DNA of 64,000 nucleotides. It comes from Fen-1254 sp963769605 (GTDB lineage: Bacteria > Bacteroidota > Ignavibacteria > UBA10030). Location: contig CAVYML010000009.1 of assembly GCA_963769605.1 (NCBI GenBank), forward strand, positions 1,054,001 through 1,118,000, read 5' to 3'. A program made the translations under genes and the position numbers. Shown piece after piece: positions 45,030 to 54,789 of this stretch; the stretch's first letter is position 1, and each line of letters starts with the position of its first letter. The notes beneath the pieces were generated by a model. It ran no database searches. It saw only the letters and a program-made list of their open reading frames with translations, and was not told the DNA's origin.

Positions 45030-47687
45030 ATGAGAAACAGCGGGAAAAGAACTCTCCGGCATTCGTGGCTTGTTCAATGCGGGAGGACAGTTCTATTTTT
45101 AAAGAATCACATCGACAAGGGAAATAAAGGAATATTCACAACTCTTCTAACTCTGTTTTTTCTTTCTCCTTTTCCACTCTTCGCGCTTGATCCGGCAAAA
45201 TCCCTTAATCAATACGGCCATATCGTATGGCTGCGTCATAACGGCCTGCCGTCAAATGCTGTAAATGTGGTCATGCAGACACATGATGGTTATCTCTGGT
45301 TTGGAACTTCTGCAGGACTTTTTAGATTCGACGGAGTATCATTTAGCAAGTTGAACATCGGCCTCGAAAACACAAATAGTTACGAGACCATACTATCTCT
45401 TACGGAAACATCCGATGGAAGCCTATGGATCGGAACCGAATACAATGGATTAAGACAATGGAAAAACGGCATTATAAAACGTTATGGAAAGGACGAAGGA
45501 TTCTTTGACACCCAGGTTAAAGAAATATTTGAAACCCGTACAAAGCAGCTTCTCATCGGGACTTCAATCGGCGTTTTTCTCCTTGATCACGATAAATTTA
45601 AACCCATTTTTGGCAATCCTAATTACATTACTGCGATTGCAGAGGACTCCGCTGCCAATATTTGGATCGGCACGCACAATGGTGTACATGTTTTGTCCAA
45701 CGACACATATAAAAATGTTTTAAATATCTCGACTAAGAATGGACTGCTGAACGACCATGTCGAAAGCATCTTTATCGATCAAAAAGGCAGTGTCTGGATA
45801 GGAACATACGCCGGATTGAGTCTCCGGAAAAAGGGATCCGTCGTCAATTTTACGTCAAGTGACGGACTGGCGGACAGTCATGTTAATACCGTATATCAAG
45901 ACAGAGATGGCAACATCTGGGTCGGAACACAAAAGGGACTGAGCCGCCTGAGCAATGGACGATGGACATCATATCGGGATTCCGACGGATTAACCGACAA
46001 CAATGTCCTCTCTATAACAGAAGACCACGAAGGAAGCCTCTGGATTTGCACCTCGGACGGTTTAAATCAATTTAAAAATACAAATGTCACGACATTTACG
46101 ACTTATGACGGCCTTGCCAACAATTATATTTCAAGCATTGTCGAAACACCAGACAGTACGATGTACTTTCTCAGCGTTCAGGGCGCCAATGTTACACAGA
46201 TAAAAAACGGCATTGTTAAAAAATTCAATATATCGGTCGGTCCTGCGTATTGCGCAAAAGACGGCAGTCTTTGGATCGGTCAATCGGGATTTCTCTTTAA
46301 TATCAAAAACGGCATTCTCAAGCAATATGACACGCATACGGGATTGTCCACGAAATGGATTTCCGCTATTACCGAAGATGAAAATGGTTTGCTGATGTAT
46401 GTCGATCATACGGGAATATTCCGGTTCAAGAACGGCAAGTTGAGCCCGTACATATTAAAGAACGGCCTTCAATATCCGGCGGCTGAATATATCGTCTGTT
46501 TATATCCCCAGCACAAAGGATTGCTCTGGGCCGGCACGACGGACTCGCTTGTTAAAATAGACGACGAAACGATAACGGGCTTTACGACAAAAGATGGATT
46601 AGCCGGAAACTGGATCAGTTCGCTTTCCGACGATCAACACGGAGGATTATGGATAAGTTCTCCGCAGGGCGGCTTAACACACTATGTGAATGGAAAGTTT
46701 ATTGCATACAACTCTAAGACCGGTCTTTTTTCCGACGAAATTTATTGTGTCCTCAATGATAACGACGGCAATCTCTGGCTCAGCAGCCCGCAAGGCATCG
46801 GCAACATTAAACGGCAGAACATTGAAGATTTCGAATCAGGCCGGATTACATCGATTACAACCAAGGTATTTTCGGCGGCAGATGGGATGAAAACCGACGA
46901 ATGTTTCGGTCAATGGCCTCCTTCCGGCTGGAAAACTCATGACGGGCGCATCTGGTTTGCAACAAAACGCGGGGCAGCCGCTATCGATCCCGGCAACATT
47001 AAAACCAATCTGCAGCCTCCGCCGGTTCTGATTGAAAAGATTATTGCCGACCAGCGTGAGATTTTAAAAGACAATTATTTTGAATTGCGTCCCGGCACCG
47101 AAAGAGTGGAATTCCATTACACGGCTTTAAGTTATCTTGTTCCTGAACGGGTTAAGTTTAAATATTTGCTGGAAGGATACGATCATGAATGGGTCGATGC
47201 CGGAACCCGCCGCATCGCATATTATACGAACCTGCCGCCCGGAACGTATAAATTCAGTGTCATGGCATGCAACGATGACGGACTCTGGAACACAGCCGGT
47301 GCACAATGCGGATTCGAGCTCCTTCCCCGCTTTTACCAGACCTACTGGTTTACGGCTCTTTTTCTTCTCTGTGCCGCAGGAGCGCTCTTCGCACTTTACC
47401 GTCTTCGCGTCTGGCAGTTTGTGCATAAAGAAAAGGAATTACAGGAAGGAATACGCGAAGCGATGGCAAACATCAAGACTCTCAGCGGATTAATTCCGAT
47501 ATGCTCGAATTGCAAGAAGATACGCGACGATAAAGGATACTGGGATCAGCTGGAAGGATATATTCAAGAACATTCTACAGCAAAATTTTCACATGGCATC
47601 TGTCCGGAATGTGCGGCATTGTTGTACCCCGAATTTACTCATACTTCAAAAGATCAGGATACCCTGCACAGCAGCTCCGAAGGCTGA
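45030..47687 (+). CDS. Propeller sensor paralogue with Cys-rich tail
   Basis: An 885-residue paralogue of the protein at 37283, similar along its whole length. An N-terminal extension of about 35 residues precedes the signal anchor (LLTLFFLSPFPLFA). The Reg_prop repeats (SVWIGTYAGLSLR, NIWVGTQKGLSRL) and Y_Y_Y domain (VEFHYTALSYLVPERVKF) are followed by a membrane helix (YWFTALFLLCAAGALFALY). The tail is PICSNCKKIRDDKGYW...HGICPEC. As in the other copy, the kinase is absent. The start codon is uncertain because of the extension. It is a duplication separated by the feo and menA genes. The ligand is unknown; relatives in Bacteroidota sense glycans. Confidence 0.87.
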   Translation: MRNSGKRTLRHSWLVQCGRTVLFLKNHIDKGNKGIFTTLLTLFFLSPFPLFALDPAKSLNQYGHIVWLRHNGLPSNAVNVVMQTHDGYLWFGTSAGLFRFDGVSFSKLNIGLENTNSYETILSLTETSDGSLWIGTEYNGLRQWKNGIIKRYGKDEGFFDTQVKEIFETRTKQLLIGTSIGVFLLDHDKFKPIFGNPNYITAIAEDSAANIWIGTHNGVHVLSNDTYKNVLNISTKNGLLNDHVESIFIDQKGSVWIGTYAGLSLRKKGSVVNFTSSDGLADSHVNTVYQDRDGNIWVGTQKGLSRLSNGRWTSYRDSDGLTDNNVLSITEDHEGSLWICTSDGLNQFKNTNVTTFTTYDGLANNYISSIVETPDSTMYFLSVQGANVTQIKNGIVKKFNISVGPAYCAKDGSLWIGQSGFLFNIKNGILKQYDTHTGLSTKWISAITEDENGLLMYVDHTGIFRFKNGKLSPYILKNGLQYPAAEYIVCLYPQHKGLLWAGTTDSLVKIDDETITGFTTKDGLAGNWISSLSDDQHGGLWISSPQGGLTHYVNGKFIAYNSKTGLFSDEIYCVLNDNDGNLWLSSPQGIGNIKRQNIEDFESGRITSITTKVFSAADGMKTDECFGQWPPSGWKTHDGRIWFATKRGAAAIDPGNIKTNLQPPPVLIEKIIADQREILKDNYFELRPGTERVEFHYTALSYLVPERVKFKYLLEGYDHEWVDAGTRRIAYYTNLPPGTYKFSVMACNDDGLWNTAGAQCGFELLPRFYQTYWFTALFLLCAAGALFALYRLRVWQFVHKEKELQEGIREAMANIKTLSGLIPICSNCKKIRDDKGYWDQLEGYIQEHSTAKFSHGICPECAALLYPEFTHTSKDQDTLHSSSEG

Positions 47688-47735
47688 AAAGAGCAATTGA
47701 TTGCATCTCAAAGGCCGGAGAGATACGTTGATGAC

Positions 47736-47770
47736 AAAAAAACGCCGGTGATGTTTCCACGACCGGCATT
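47736..47770 (-). terminator. Rho-independent terminator downstream of nrdJ
   Basis: On the minus strand, GCCGGT (47767-47762) pairs with ACCGGC (47749-47744) around an inner GTG-GAAA-CA loop, followed by GTTTTTTT. It lies about 150 bases after the nrdJ stop. Another perfect 7-bp hairpin (TCCCGCG at 47886-47892 with CGCGGGA at 47898-47904) lies right behind the stop codon. Confidence 0.6.
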
Positions 47771-47914
47771 TGGCATTACTCTTTAGTTACTTACATTCCC
47801 GCTGCATCATCTTTATAAAATACTTTACTCCCCTTTAAAAGAATTTGTGCTTGAACATTAAAAAAACATCCGTTCATTGACCCCGTCCCGCGAAGAACGC
47901 GGGATGTCTCAGCC

Positions 47915-50671
47915 TCAGGAACAACCTGAGGTTGAGCCGCATTCGAGACACTTATAGCACGAACCGCTGCGAATCATGATGCTGCCGCATTCATGGCATG
48001 GAGGAGCGTCGGACTGCGTCTGAAAAACCACTTTTTCATTTCTCTCCATAACGGAAGCCGCTTTTGCCGCTGCCGCGTTGAGAATCGCCCCCGGCTTCTT
48101 CGCCGTATCGGCGGAGATCTGCACCCCGCTCATTTCCTTATTCGGCTCGTCCTCTTTGAGGAACTTCTTGCCGAGCCAGCGGAAAATATAATCGCTTACC
48201 GATTTTGCAATCGGAATATCCGGATTATTCGTAAACCCGCTCGGCTCATAGCGTGCATGGCTGAATTTGTCCACAAGCACCTTGAGAGGCACTCCGTATT
48301 GCAGCGCAATTGAAACGGAAGTCGCCAGCGAATCCATCAGACCCGAAATCGTCGATCCTTCTTTGGACATTGTGATAAATAATTCTCCCGGCGTGCGATC
48401 TTCAAACATGCCGACTGTTACATATCCTTCATGTCCGGCAATGCTGAATTTATGCGTTATCGATTCCCGTTCATCGGGCAAATGCCGTCGTGCCGGGTGG
48501 ACCGATCCCGTAGCCTGCTGCTTTTCTTTCGACAGAGACGTACTGAGAGGCTGTGTGCGTTTGCAGCCGTCGCGATATACCGCAATAGCTTTCAAACCGA
48601 GTTTCCAGGCTTCGAGATACGCATTCATAATATCGTCCGCTGTCACATCGGTGGGCATATTGACCGTCTTCGATATAGCTCCCGAAAGGAAGGGCTGTGT
48701 GGCCGACATCATCTTGATGTGACCCATATAATGAATAGAACGTTTGCCGTTGGCCGGTTTGAACGCGCAATCGAATACGGATAAATGTTCTTCTTTTAAA
48801 TGCGGTGCGCCTTCGATCGTATCGTTTTTGTCGATATAAGCAATGATATGCTCGATCTGTTCGCTGTCGTAACCGAGTTTTTCCAGTGCTTCCGGTACGG
48901 TCTGGTTGACGATTTTCATCAAACCGCCGCCGCTGAGTTTCTTGTATTTGACTAAAGCAATATCCGGCTCCACGCCGGTTGTGTCGCAATCCATCATGAA
49001 TCCAATCGTTCCTGTCGGAGCAAGCACTGTTGCCTGTGCGTTACGAATGCCGTACTTGTTGCCGAGTTCAACGACATCTTTCCACGATTGAACCTGCGCC
49101 GCATATAATTCATCCGGAACCATCATTTTTTCGATTCGCTCCGCCTGATCGCCGTGCTTTGCCATAACGCTCAGCATAGCATTGCGATTGACTTCGAATC
49201 CTTCGAACGGGCCTTTGACCGCGCTGATACGCGCCGATTGCTTATATGCTTCCCCGGACATCAGCGAAGTAATCGCTCCGGCAAGCGTGCGTCCGGCTTC
49301 GCTGTCGTATGCTGCGCCGCGGGACATGAGCAATGCTCCGAGATTTGCAAATCCGAGTCCGAGCGGACGATATTTATGACTATTTGCCGTAATGGCCGGC
49401 GTCGGATAACTGGAGTTATCGACGGAAATTTCCATCGCCGTAATAGTAATCTGTATTGCCCTGCAGAACGATTCAACGTCGAAATCCTTATTTTCTTTGC
49501 GAAACTGCATCAAGTTGAGTGATGCCAGGTTGCACGCAGTATCGTCTAAAAACATATACTCGCTGCACGGATTGGAAGAATGGATCGGCGCCGTAGCAGA
49601 ACAGGTATGCCAGTTGTTGACGGTTGTATGGAACTGGATGCCCGGATCGCCGCAAATCCATGCCGCATCCGCCATTTGTTTAAGAAGATCGCGGGCACGG
49701 AATTTTTCGATCGGCTGCCCGCCTTTGACGGCTTTGGTCCAAAATTCTTTATCTTCGGAAACCGCCCTCATGAATTCATCCGTGACGCGCACGGAATGAT
49801 TTGCATTTTGATAAAACACGGAATCATAGGCTCCGCCGGGGACGTTAAAACCGCCGTCATATCCGGCTTCAATCAATGCCCATGCTTTTTTCTCTTCTTC
49901 AGCTTTGCAGTTGATAAAACTTACGATGTCCGGATGTTCGATGTTCAAAATTACCATCTTTGCAGCACGGCGCGTTTTTCCGCCGGACTTGATAACGCCG
50001 GCGAATGCATCGTATCCCCGCATAAATGAGACCGGGCCGGACGGCGTACCGCCGCTTGTCAACTTTTCTTTCGATGAACGAAGTGTCGAAAGATTTGATC
50101 CGGTGCCGGATCCGTACTTAAAGAGCATTCCTTCGGTCTTTGCAAGATTTAAAATAGAATCCATCGAATCTTGAACGGAATTGATAAAACAGGCGGAGCA
50201 CTGCGGTTTTTCTTCGATGCCGACATTAAACCATACCGGACTGTTGAACGACATGTATTGATGTACCAGCAGGAACATGAGTTCATGATAAAATATCTCC
50301 GCATCTTCCTGCGAGGCAAAATAACCGTCTTTCAAACCCCAGATATAGTAGGTCTTCGCAATACGATCGACCATCTGTCGCACACTGTTTTCGCGCATCG
50401 TAGAATTCATCGGACCGTAAAAATATTTCGAAACAACAATGTTGGTTGCGGTCATCGACCAGAATTTCGGCACTTCAACGTTTTTTTGTTCAAAAATCTT
50501 TTCACCGCGATCGTTCGAAATTATCGCGTTGCGCATTTCCCATTCAATTTCATCGAACGGATGGGAACCCGGTTTGGTGAAATATCGCTTAAACCGCAGC
50601 CCTTTCGCATTAAAAAATTGTTCTTCGTTTACCGATCCACGTGAAACTTGTGCAGGCTGTGTATCGCGCAT
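47915..50671 (-). CDS. nrdJ: Adenosylcobalamin-dependent ribonucleotide reductase (class II)
   Basis: A 918-residue class II ribonucleotide reductase. Substrate and radical motifs include FNSPVWFNVG, SNLSTLRSSKEKL, NPCSEYMFLDDTACNLASLNL and ATVLAPTGTIGFMMDCDTTGVEPD. It reduces ribonucleotides to deoxyribonucleotides with coenzyme B12 and needs no oxygen, which suits an anaerobic or facultative life. The C-terminus has a four-Cys cluster (CHECG and CYKCLECG) that carries reducing power or binds zinc. The start at 50671 has AAGGAG 9 bases upstream, so the longer frame to 50740 is not used. No B12 riboswitch was recognised upstream. Confidence 0.93.
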   Translation of the reverse strand: MRDTQPAQVSRGSVNEEQFFNAKGLRFKRYFTKPGSHPFDEIEWEMRNAIISNDRGEKIFEQKNVEVPKFWSMTATNIVVSKYFYGPMNSTMRENSVRQMVDRIAKTYYIWGLKDGYFASQEDAEIFYHELMFLLVHQYMSFNSPVWFNVGIEEKPQCSACFINSVQDSMDSILNLAKTEGMLFKYGSGTGSNLSTLRSSKEKLTSGGTPSGPVSFMRGYDAFAGVIKSGGKTRRAAKMVILNIEHPDIVSFINCKAEEEKKAWALIEAGYDGGFNVPGGAYDSVFYQNANHSVRVTDEFMRAVSEDKEFWTKAVKGGQPIEKFRARDLLKQMADAAWICGDPGIQFHTTVNNWHTCSATAPIHSSNPCSEYMFLDDTACNLASLNLMQFRKENKDFDVESFCRAIQITITAMEISVDNSSYPTPAITANSHKYRPLGLGFANLGALLMSRGAAYDSEAGRTLAGAITSLMSGEAYKQSARISAVKGPFEGFEVNRNAMLSVMAKHGDQAERIEKMMVPDELYAAQVQSWKDVVELGNKYGIRNAQATVLAPTGTIGFMMDCDTTGVEPDIALVKYKKLSGGGLMKIVNQTVPEALEKLGYDSEQIEHIIAYIDKNDTIEGAPHLKEEHLSVFDCAFKPANGKRSIHYMGHIKMMSATQPFLSGAISKTVNMPTDVTADDIMNAYLEAWKLGLKAIAVYRDGCKRTQPLSTSLSKEKQQATGSVHPARRHLPDERESITHKFSIAGHEGYVTVGMFEDRTPGELFITMSKEGSTISGLMDSLATSVSIALQYGVPLKVLVDKFSHARYEPSGFTNNPDIPIAKSVSDYIFRWLGKKFLKEDEPNKEMSGVQISADTAKKPGAILNAAAAKAASVMERNEKVVFQTQSDAPPCHECGSIMIRSGSCYKCLECGSTSGCS

Positions 50672-51323
50672 GTGTTTTTCTCCTTGTTCTATGGAACCTA
50701 CGTTCCTCGATAAAAAAATCCCCGCAGCTCCCAAAGGCATCGGCGTTGCTTTTTATTCTTCGATTTAAGAATGGACAATAAAACGGATGGTACTTTTTTG
50801 TAACAGATGTCCTTCCGGTCAACAAAGACGGGGCAGGGAAACTGCCACTGCTCACTCTCTCGTTTCATGCTACAATTACTTTTAAATATATCCGGTTACG
50901 TCTCCTTAGTCAAGTTAAAATTTATGTTATTTTTGGGTTATAATTTTCTTTAAGAATTAACTTGACAGAGCAAAAAAATATTTTAAAACCTTTCGAGGTT
51001 GATGCTTTCTGTGGGCATCTTCTCCGGGGACTTGCCAAGCGATGAATCTAATCAATTTATGACCGTACAACTTTATGCGCTGTTTTCCAGCCTCCCCTGT
51101 TTTTTCCGCATAAATAAGAAGTAAACCCAAAACACAGAATTCTCTCTTTTTATCAATTATTCATGCAACAGATAATGATATAAAAAAGTTTCAACCATCA
51201 CTTTAAGTAAAACTGAAAAGGACAAACCAATCGCGTGCAGGACCCATGTAAACTGATTTATGGTTCATCATTCAATTAGGAACAGCAGTAATTCGCAAGA
51301 TCATAAAAAGAGAGGAACAATTT
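50672..51323. other. Intergenic, nothing recognised
   Basis: About 650 bases upstream of nrdJ. A plus-strand hairpin (GGCAG-GGAAA-CTGCC near 50833-50847) and an AT-rich stretch are present. No gene, NrdR box or cobalamin riboswitch could be supported. Confidence 0.35.
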
Positions 51324-51875
51324 TTAATGAATATGTACAGGCTCCGAATGTACAAGCTTACGCTTTACAATTCGATCAGGAACGATCCAGGCATCGCGGT
51401 AGCCGAGATCGACAAACTGAGACAGCCTCTGTCCGGCATCATAGCGTGTAAAAAAATCTCCTACACGAACCTTGTAGACCGGAGGATCGAAAACAATATA
51501 AATTGAATCTCCTGAAAATTTTTGCTGCGCAAGAACTTTCATGGAACCGGCTTCATCAATGTTGGAGGAAGAGAATATCTGAATACGAAAGCCTTGCACA
51601 ACCTCTTGCTCCACTTTTATACTATCCTGTATACTGTCCTGCTGGAGAACGATCGGCAGATGAGGCAGCAGTGATAAAGTCTTTTCAGGCGCCTTCTCCA
51701 TGTGAGCATCAATTTCTTTTTCAAAATCGATCGGGTTTAACGTTGTTTCATAATCGGCCAGCGGTGCTCTGCGTTCCTTCGGCTTTTCCTGACGAACCTC
51801 CGCGATTTCTTTTGACGCTCCGCATCCGAGACAAGAGAGACTCAAGAGGAGGGCTGCTGCAATAGAACGCTCCAT
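51324..51875 (-). CDS. SPOR-domain envelope protein, probable lipoprotein
   Basis: A 183-residue protein. The N-terminal signal segment MERSIAAALLLSLSCLGCGAS ends in Cys residues that could be a lipidation site, although the lipobox is not ideal. The C-terminal 80 residues form a SPOR domain (FRIQIFSSSNIDEAGSMKV, YKVRVGDFFTRYDAGQRL). SPOR domains bind denuded glycan strands of peptidoglycan at division sites. Its start overlaps the upstream SPOR gene's stop by one base (TAATG), so the two are co-translated. Confidence 0.8.
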   Translation of the reverse strand: MERSIAAALLLSLSCLGCGASKEIAEVRQEKPKERRAPLADYETTLNPIDFEKEIDAHMEKAPEKTLSLLPHLPIVLQQDSIQDSIKVEQEVVQGFRIQIFSSSNIDEAGSMKVLAQQKFSGDSIYIVFDPPVYKVRVGDFFTRYDAGQRLSQFVDLGYRDAWIVPDRIVKRKLVHSEPVHIH

Positions 51876-52441
51876 TATGGTTGAATATAATTGATCCAGC
51901 ATTTTTGATAATCCCGTGGATACTGTTTTTGCATTGTTTTCATGAGAACGGCTGCTGCCTGCTGATCGGAATATTTGCCGACGCTTACCCGGTAAATCTT
52001 TGCAGGTGTGACAAAATAATTAAAGACAGGAACGTCGCTGAACCGTTGTTTGGCGATTTTTTGCACATGCAGCGCATTCGATGCTTTTATAAATGCTCCG
52101 ACTTGAATAGTGTACATCGGATTATCAGGTCTTTCGATTTTTATATGCAATGATGCTGATTTATGATGTTTAAACACCATTGATGCACGAACTGTATCTT
52201 GCTTGGCTTTGAACCGCGGCGCAGTTCGCACATTTTTCACAACAGTTTTAAGTGAATCAATTTTATGTCCAGCTGTTGTATCCTGTGCAATTATTTTGCT
52301 GGAAGCACGAGACGTATCGATCGGTCCCAAAATCCGAACAGGTGTCTGCACACGACCGCCGGATCCGGTTTCTTCCGAAGAAAGACAGCCCGCAAGCAGA
52401 AAAACGATCGCGGGGACTGCGCTAAGAAAACGACGATTCAC
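51875..52441 (-). CDS. SPOR-domain lipoprotein
   Basis: A 188-residue lipoprotein with a clear lipobox (FLLAGC, Cys19). A low-complexity linker leads to a C-terminal SPOR domain from about residue 105 (MYTIQVGAFIKASNALHVQ, IYRVSVGKYSDQQAAAVL). It should sit in the inner leaflet of the outer membrane and bind peptidoglycan. It pairs with the overlapping gene downstream, which has the same fold. The broken deoC lies directly upstream. Confidence 0.85.
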   Translation of the reverse strand: MNRRFLSAVPAIVFLLAGCLSSEETGSGGRVQTPVRILGPIDTSRASSKIIAQDTTAGHKIDSLKTVVKNVRTAPRFKAKQDTVRASMVFKHHKSASLHIKIERPDNPMYTIQVGAFIKASNALHVQKIAKQRFSDVPVFNYFVTPAKIYRVSVGKYSDQQAAAVLMKTMQKQYPRDYQKCWINYIQP

Positions 52442-52485
52442 AAATCTATCCTAATAGTTCGACAGAACTGGGGGCTTATCGCCGG

Positions 52486-52998
52486 TTACGATGAATATGC
52501 TTGCACCGTAGCGCCTCCTCTGGAAAAGCCTGTCGATGTTTTTACAAAATCATCTCCCGCCTCCATGGCGGGGGAGCCTGCAGTTATTTTTTCTTCATCC
52601 GTCAACAAACATGTTTCAAGAATCACTTTGGTCGCTGCAATTCGAGTTCGCCCCGTCTCAACAACCTCGGCAAGGTCATTTCGCACAAAACTATGGTTTC
52701 CGGATTTCAGCATGACGACATTCATCACCATGTCCGTTTCCTGTGCGCCGTCATTGAACGCTTGAATCGCTTCATGAACCTTAGCAGCCGTCGAGGTAGC
52801 TCCGAGCGGAAAACCGATAACCGAGCAAACTTTTACAGAACTCCCTGAAAGCAGCCTCGCCGCTGTTTGAACATACGAAGGATTGATGCAAACCGCGGTG
52901 AAACCATACCGAGGCGTTTTAGCGTACGACTGCTTTCTTTCATAACAAGTTGCATCTGGTTTCACAAGCGTATTATCGATCATGCGTGCAAGGTTCAT
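52486..52998 (-). pseudogene. deoC: Deoxyribose-phosphate aldolase, truncated
   Basis: A 170-residue frame that matches DeoC from its N-terminus (LARMIDNTLVKPDAT, YGFTAVCINPSYV, KVCSVIGFPLGA) to the Schiff-base lysine motif DDFVKTSTGFSRGGAT. Full enzymes are about 215-225 residues and continue with a second active-site Lys in VKASGG, which is missing. In another frame, immediately overlapping, RYGASIFIVTG resembles the normal DeoC end (RIGASSGVxIV). This suggests an internal deletion of about 40 codons with a frame change. The product is unlikely to cleave deoxyribose 5-phosphate. Confidence 0.75.
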
Positions 52999-53192
52999 TC
53001 TTCACTCAATACGAGTAGGGATTTGAAAGAATCCGTCCTGTTCTTTGATTTTTTGGAATTTCGTCGTGAATACGCTCAACAATACCGCCACTCAAGAGAA
53101 GCTCGTTTTTCTGAGATGTTTTTTCGTGTCGGTACGTGCTTTAATATACAATATTTATTTTGAGTTACAAGGGTGCAGAACCGTAAAACCTT

Positions 53193-54116
53193 TCAAAGGA
53201 ACAGGTCCCCCTCGGCAAGGGGATAGCCCCTTAGAAATTCTTCAATGCCGAGTCTCCGCTTTCCTTCCTGTTGAAGCTCCTCAATCGCAACCGTTCCATG
53301 TCCTGTTCCGATCAGAAGTGATTTTTTTGAAACAGATACCACGGTTCCTGGAGCGCCTTTAAATTCTTTTTCAATAGAATTTCGGAAAATTCGCAGCGTT
53401 GTACCACGATGTATAGTCCATGCACACGGATGAGGGGAAAGGCCTCTAATAAAATTGTGAACCGTTTGTGCCGTTTCCTGCCAGGGAATACGGCAATGAT
53501 GTCTAAAAATCTTAGGTGCTAGTGAAGCAAGTGATTCATCTTGTGCTGTCGTCTGCACCTTGCCGGATTCTATCAACTGGATCGAACGCAAAACCACATT
53601 TGCGCCGAGAACGGCGAGACGGTCATGCAACTCGCCGGCTGTTTCGTTTTCTCCGATAGAAATTTTTTCCTGAAGAAGAATCGAACCTGTATCCACTTTT
53701 TCCTGTAAAACAAACGAGGTAACACCTGTCTCTTTCTCTCCTTTCAGAATAGCCCAATTGATCGGAGCAGCTCCCCGAAATTTCGGAAGCAACGAGGCAT
53801 GTAGATTGAACGATCCTTGCTTCGGCAAAAGAAGAACATCGCGCGGAAGAATCCGGAATGCGACTACAACAATAAGATCCGGCTGCAGTGTTTTAAGGGA
53901 AGCGATGAATTGAGCGTCGTTCAATTTTTCCGGCTGGAGAACACGGATGTGATGTCCGAGAGCATAGGTTTTTACCGGCGAAAAGGAAACCTGCAGTCCT
54001 CTGCCGCGCGGTTTATCCGGTGACGTTACGACCGCCGCGATTTCATACCGATGCGTAACTAGAATATCAAGGCTCTGCACGGCAAATTCAGGAGTACCCA
54101 TAAAGATTAGACGCAT
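53193..54116 (-). CDS. fmt: Methionyl-tRNA formyltransferase
   Basis: A 307-residue enzyme of normal length. The formyl-folate-binding N-terminal domain begins MRLIFMGTPEFAVQSLDIL, and the catalytic motif is FNLHASLLPKFRGAAPINWAI. The C-terminal tRNA-binding domain follows (HNFIRGLSPHPCAWT). It formylates initiator Met-tRNA. def lies 12 bases upstream on the same strand, the common bacterial pairing. Confidence 0.95.
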   Translation of the reverse strand: MRLIFMGTPEFAVQSLDILVTHRYEIAAVVTSPDKPRGRGLQVSFSPVKTYALGHHIRVLQPEKLNDAQFIASLKTLQPDLIVVVAFRILPRDVLLLPKQGSFNLHASLLPKFRGAAPINWAILKGEKETGVTSFVLQEKVDTGSILLQEKISIGENETAGELHDRLAVLGANVVLRSIQLIESGKVQTTAQDESLASLAPKIFRHHCRIPWQETAQTVHNFIRGLSPHPCAWTIHRGTTLRIFRNSIEKEFKGAPGTVVSVSKKSLLIGTGHGTVAIEELQQEGKRRLGIEEFLRGYPLAEGDLFL

Positions 54117-54128
54117 ACATGCTCCCCC

Positions 54129-54725
54129 TTATTGTTCGGCAACAGGAACGAACTTATAATTCACATCAACTTCCCCTCTTCGGATTTTTCGAAGCTTCGG
54201 AAGAAGCAGACTGCGCTTAGCTTTGCTCATCCGATCTATAAAAAGAATACCGTCAAGATGATCTATTTCATGTTGAATCACACGCGCAAGAAGCCCGTCG
54301 GCAAAAATTTCCTGAATGTGGAATTCAGGATCTAAAAACCGGATGTGTATTTTTTCGGGCCGTACGACTTCTCCATGCACCGCCGGAAGGCTCAAACATC
54401 CTTCCTCCCGCGTTTGCATGCCGACAGTCTCCAGAATTTCGGGATTGATTAAAACCAATGTTCGCGGCAAATCCGGGGATGTCGGATGTGCAGCATCTTC
54501 CGCCTCTCCTTCTGCATTGCCTTCATCAACATTGCCTATATCGATGACAACGACCCTGCGTTCATCGCCCACCTGTGTTGCCGCAAGTCCGATGCCGTTT
54601 GCTTTTTCCATCGTTTCGAACATATCATACACAAGTTTATGAAGCGATTCGTCCGCGCGGAGAACGCGTTTTGCTTTTTTTTTCAGAATATCTGTACCAA
54701 AAAGATAGATTGGAAGAATCGCCAT
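54129..54725 (-). CDS. def: Peptide deformylase
   Basis: A 198-residue metalloenzyme with all three motifs: GIGLAATQVG, EEGCLSLP (metal-ligand Cys) and QHEIDHLDG (two His ligands and the catalytic Glu). It removes the formyl group from new proteins. An acidic insertion of about 20 residues (NVDEGNAEGEAEDAAH) lies between motifs 1 and 2, as in some Bacteroidota and Chlorobi enzymes. It is in an operon with fmt. Confidence 0.95.
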   Translation of the reverse strand: MAILPIYLFGTDILKKKAKRVLRADESLHKLVYDMFETMEKANGIGLAATQVGDERRVVVIDIGNVDEGNAEGEAEDAAHPTSPDLPRTLVLINPEILETVGMQTREEGCLSLPAVHGEVVRPEKIHIRFLDPEFHIQEIFADGLLARVIQHEIDHLDGILFIDRMSKAKRSLLLPKLRKIRRGEVDVNYKFVPVAEQ

Positions 54726-54789
54726 GAGTATTATCCTTTATAATGGAAATCCGAAAAAAAGGACACAATTTTCTGCCCATCGCTCTGCA

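Noticed and set aside
48471..48989. 172-codon frame overlapping nrdJ on the same strand
   Set aside because: It is a shadow frame inside a clear class II ribonucleotide reductase, with low-complexity basic sequence and no start signal.
50780..50880. Possible cobalamin riboswitch near nrdJ
   Set aside because: GGGAAACTGCCACTG on the plus strand resembles part of a B12-box region. It is on the wrong strand for nrdJ, and the GGGAA is just the loop of a GGCAG/CTGCC hairpin. No complete riboswitch core is present.
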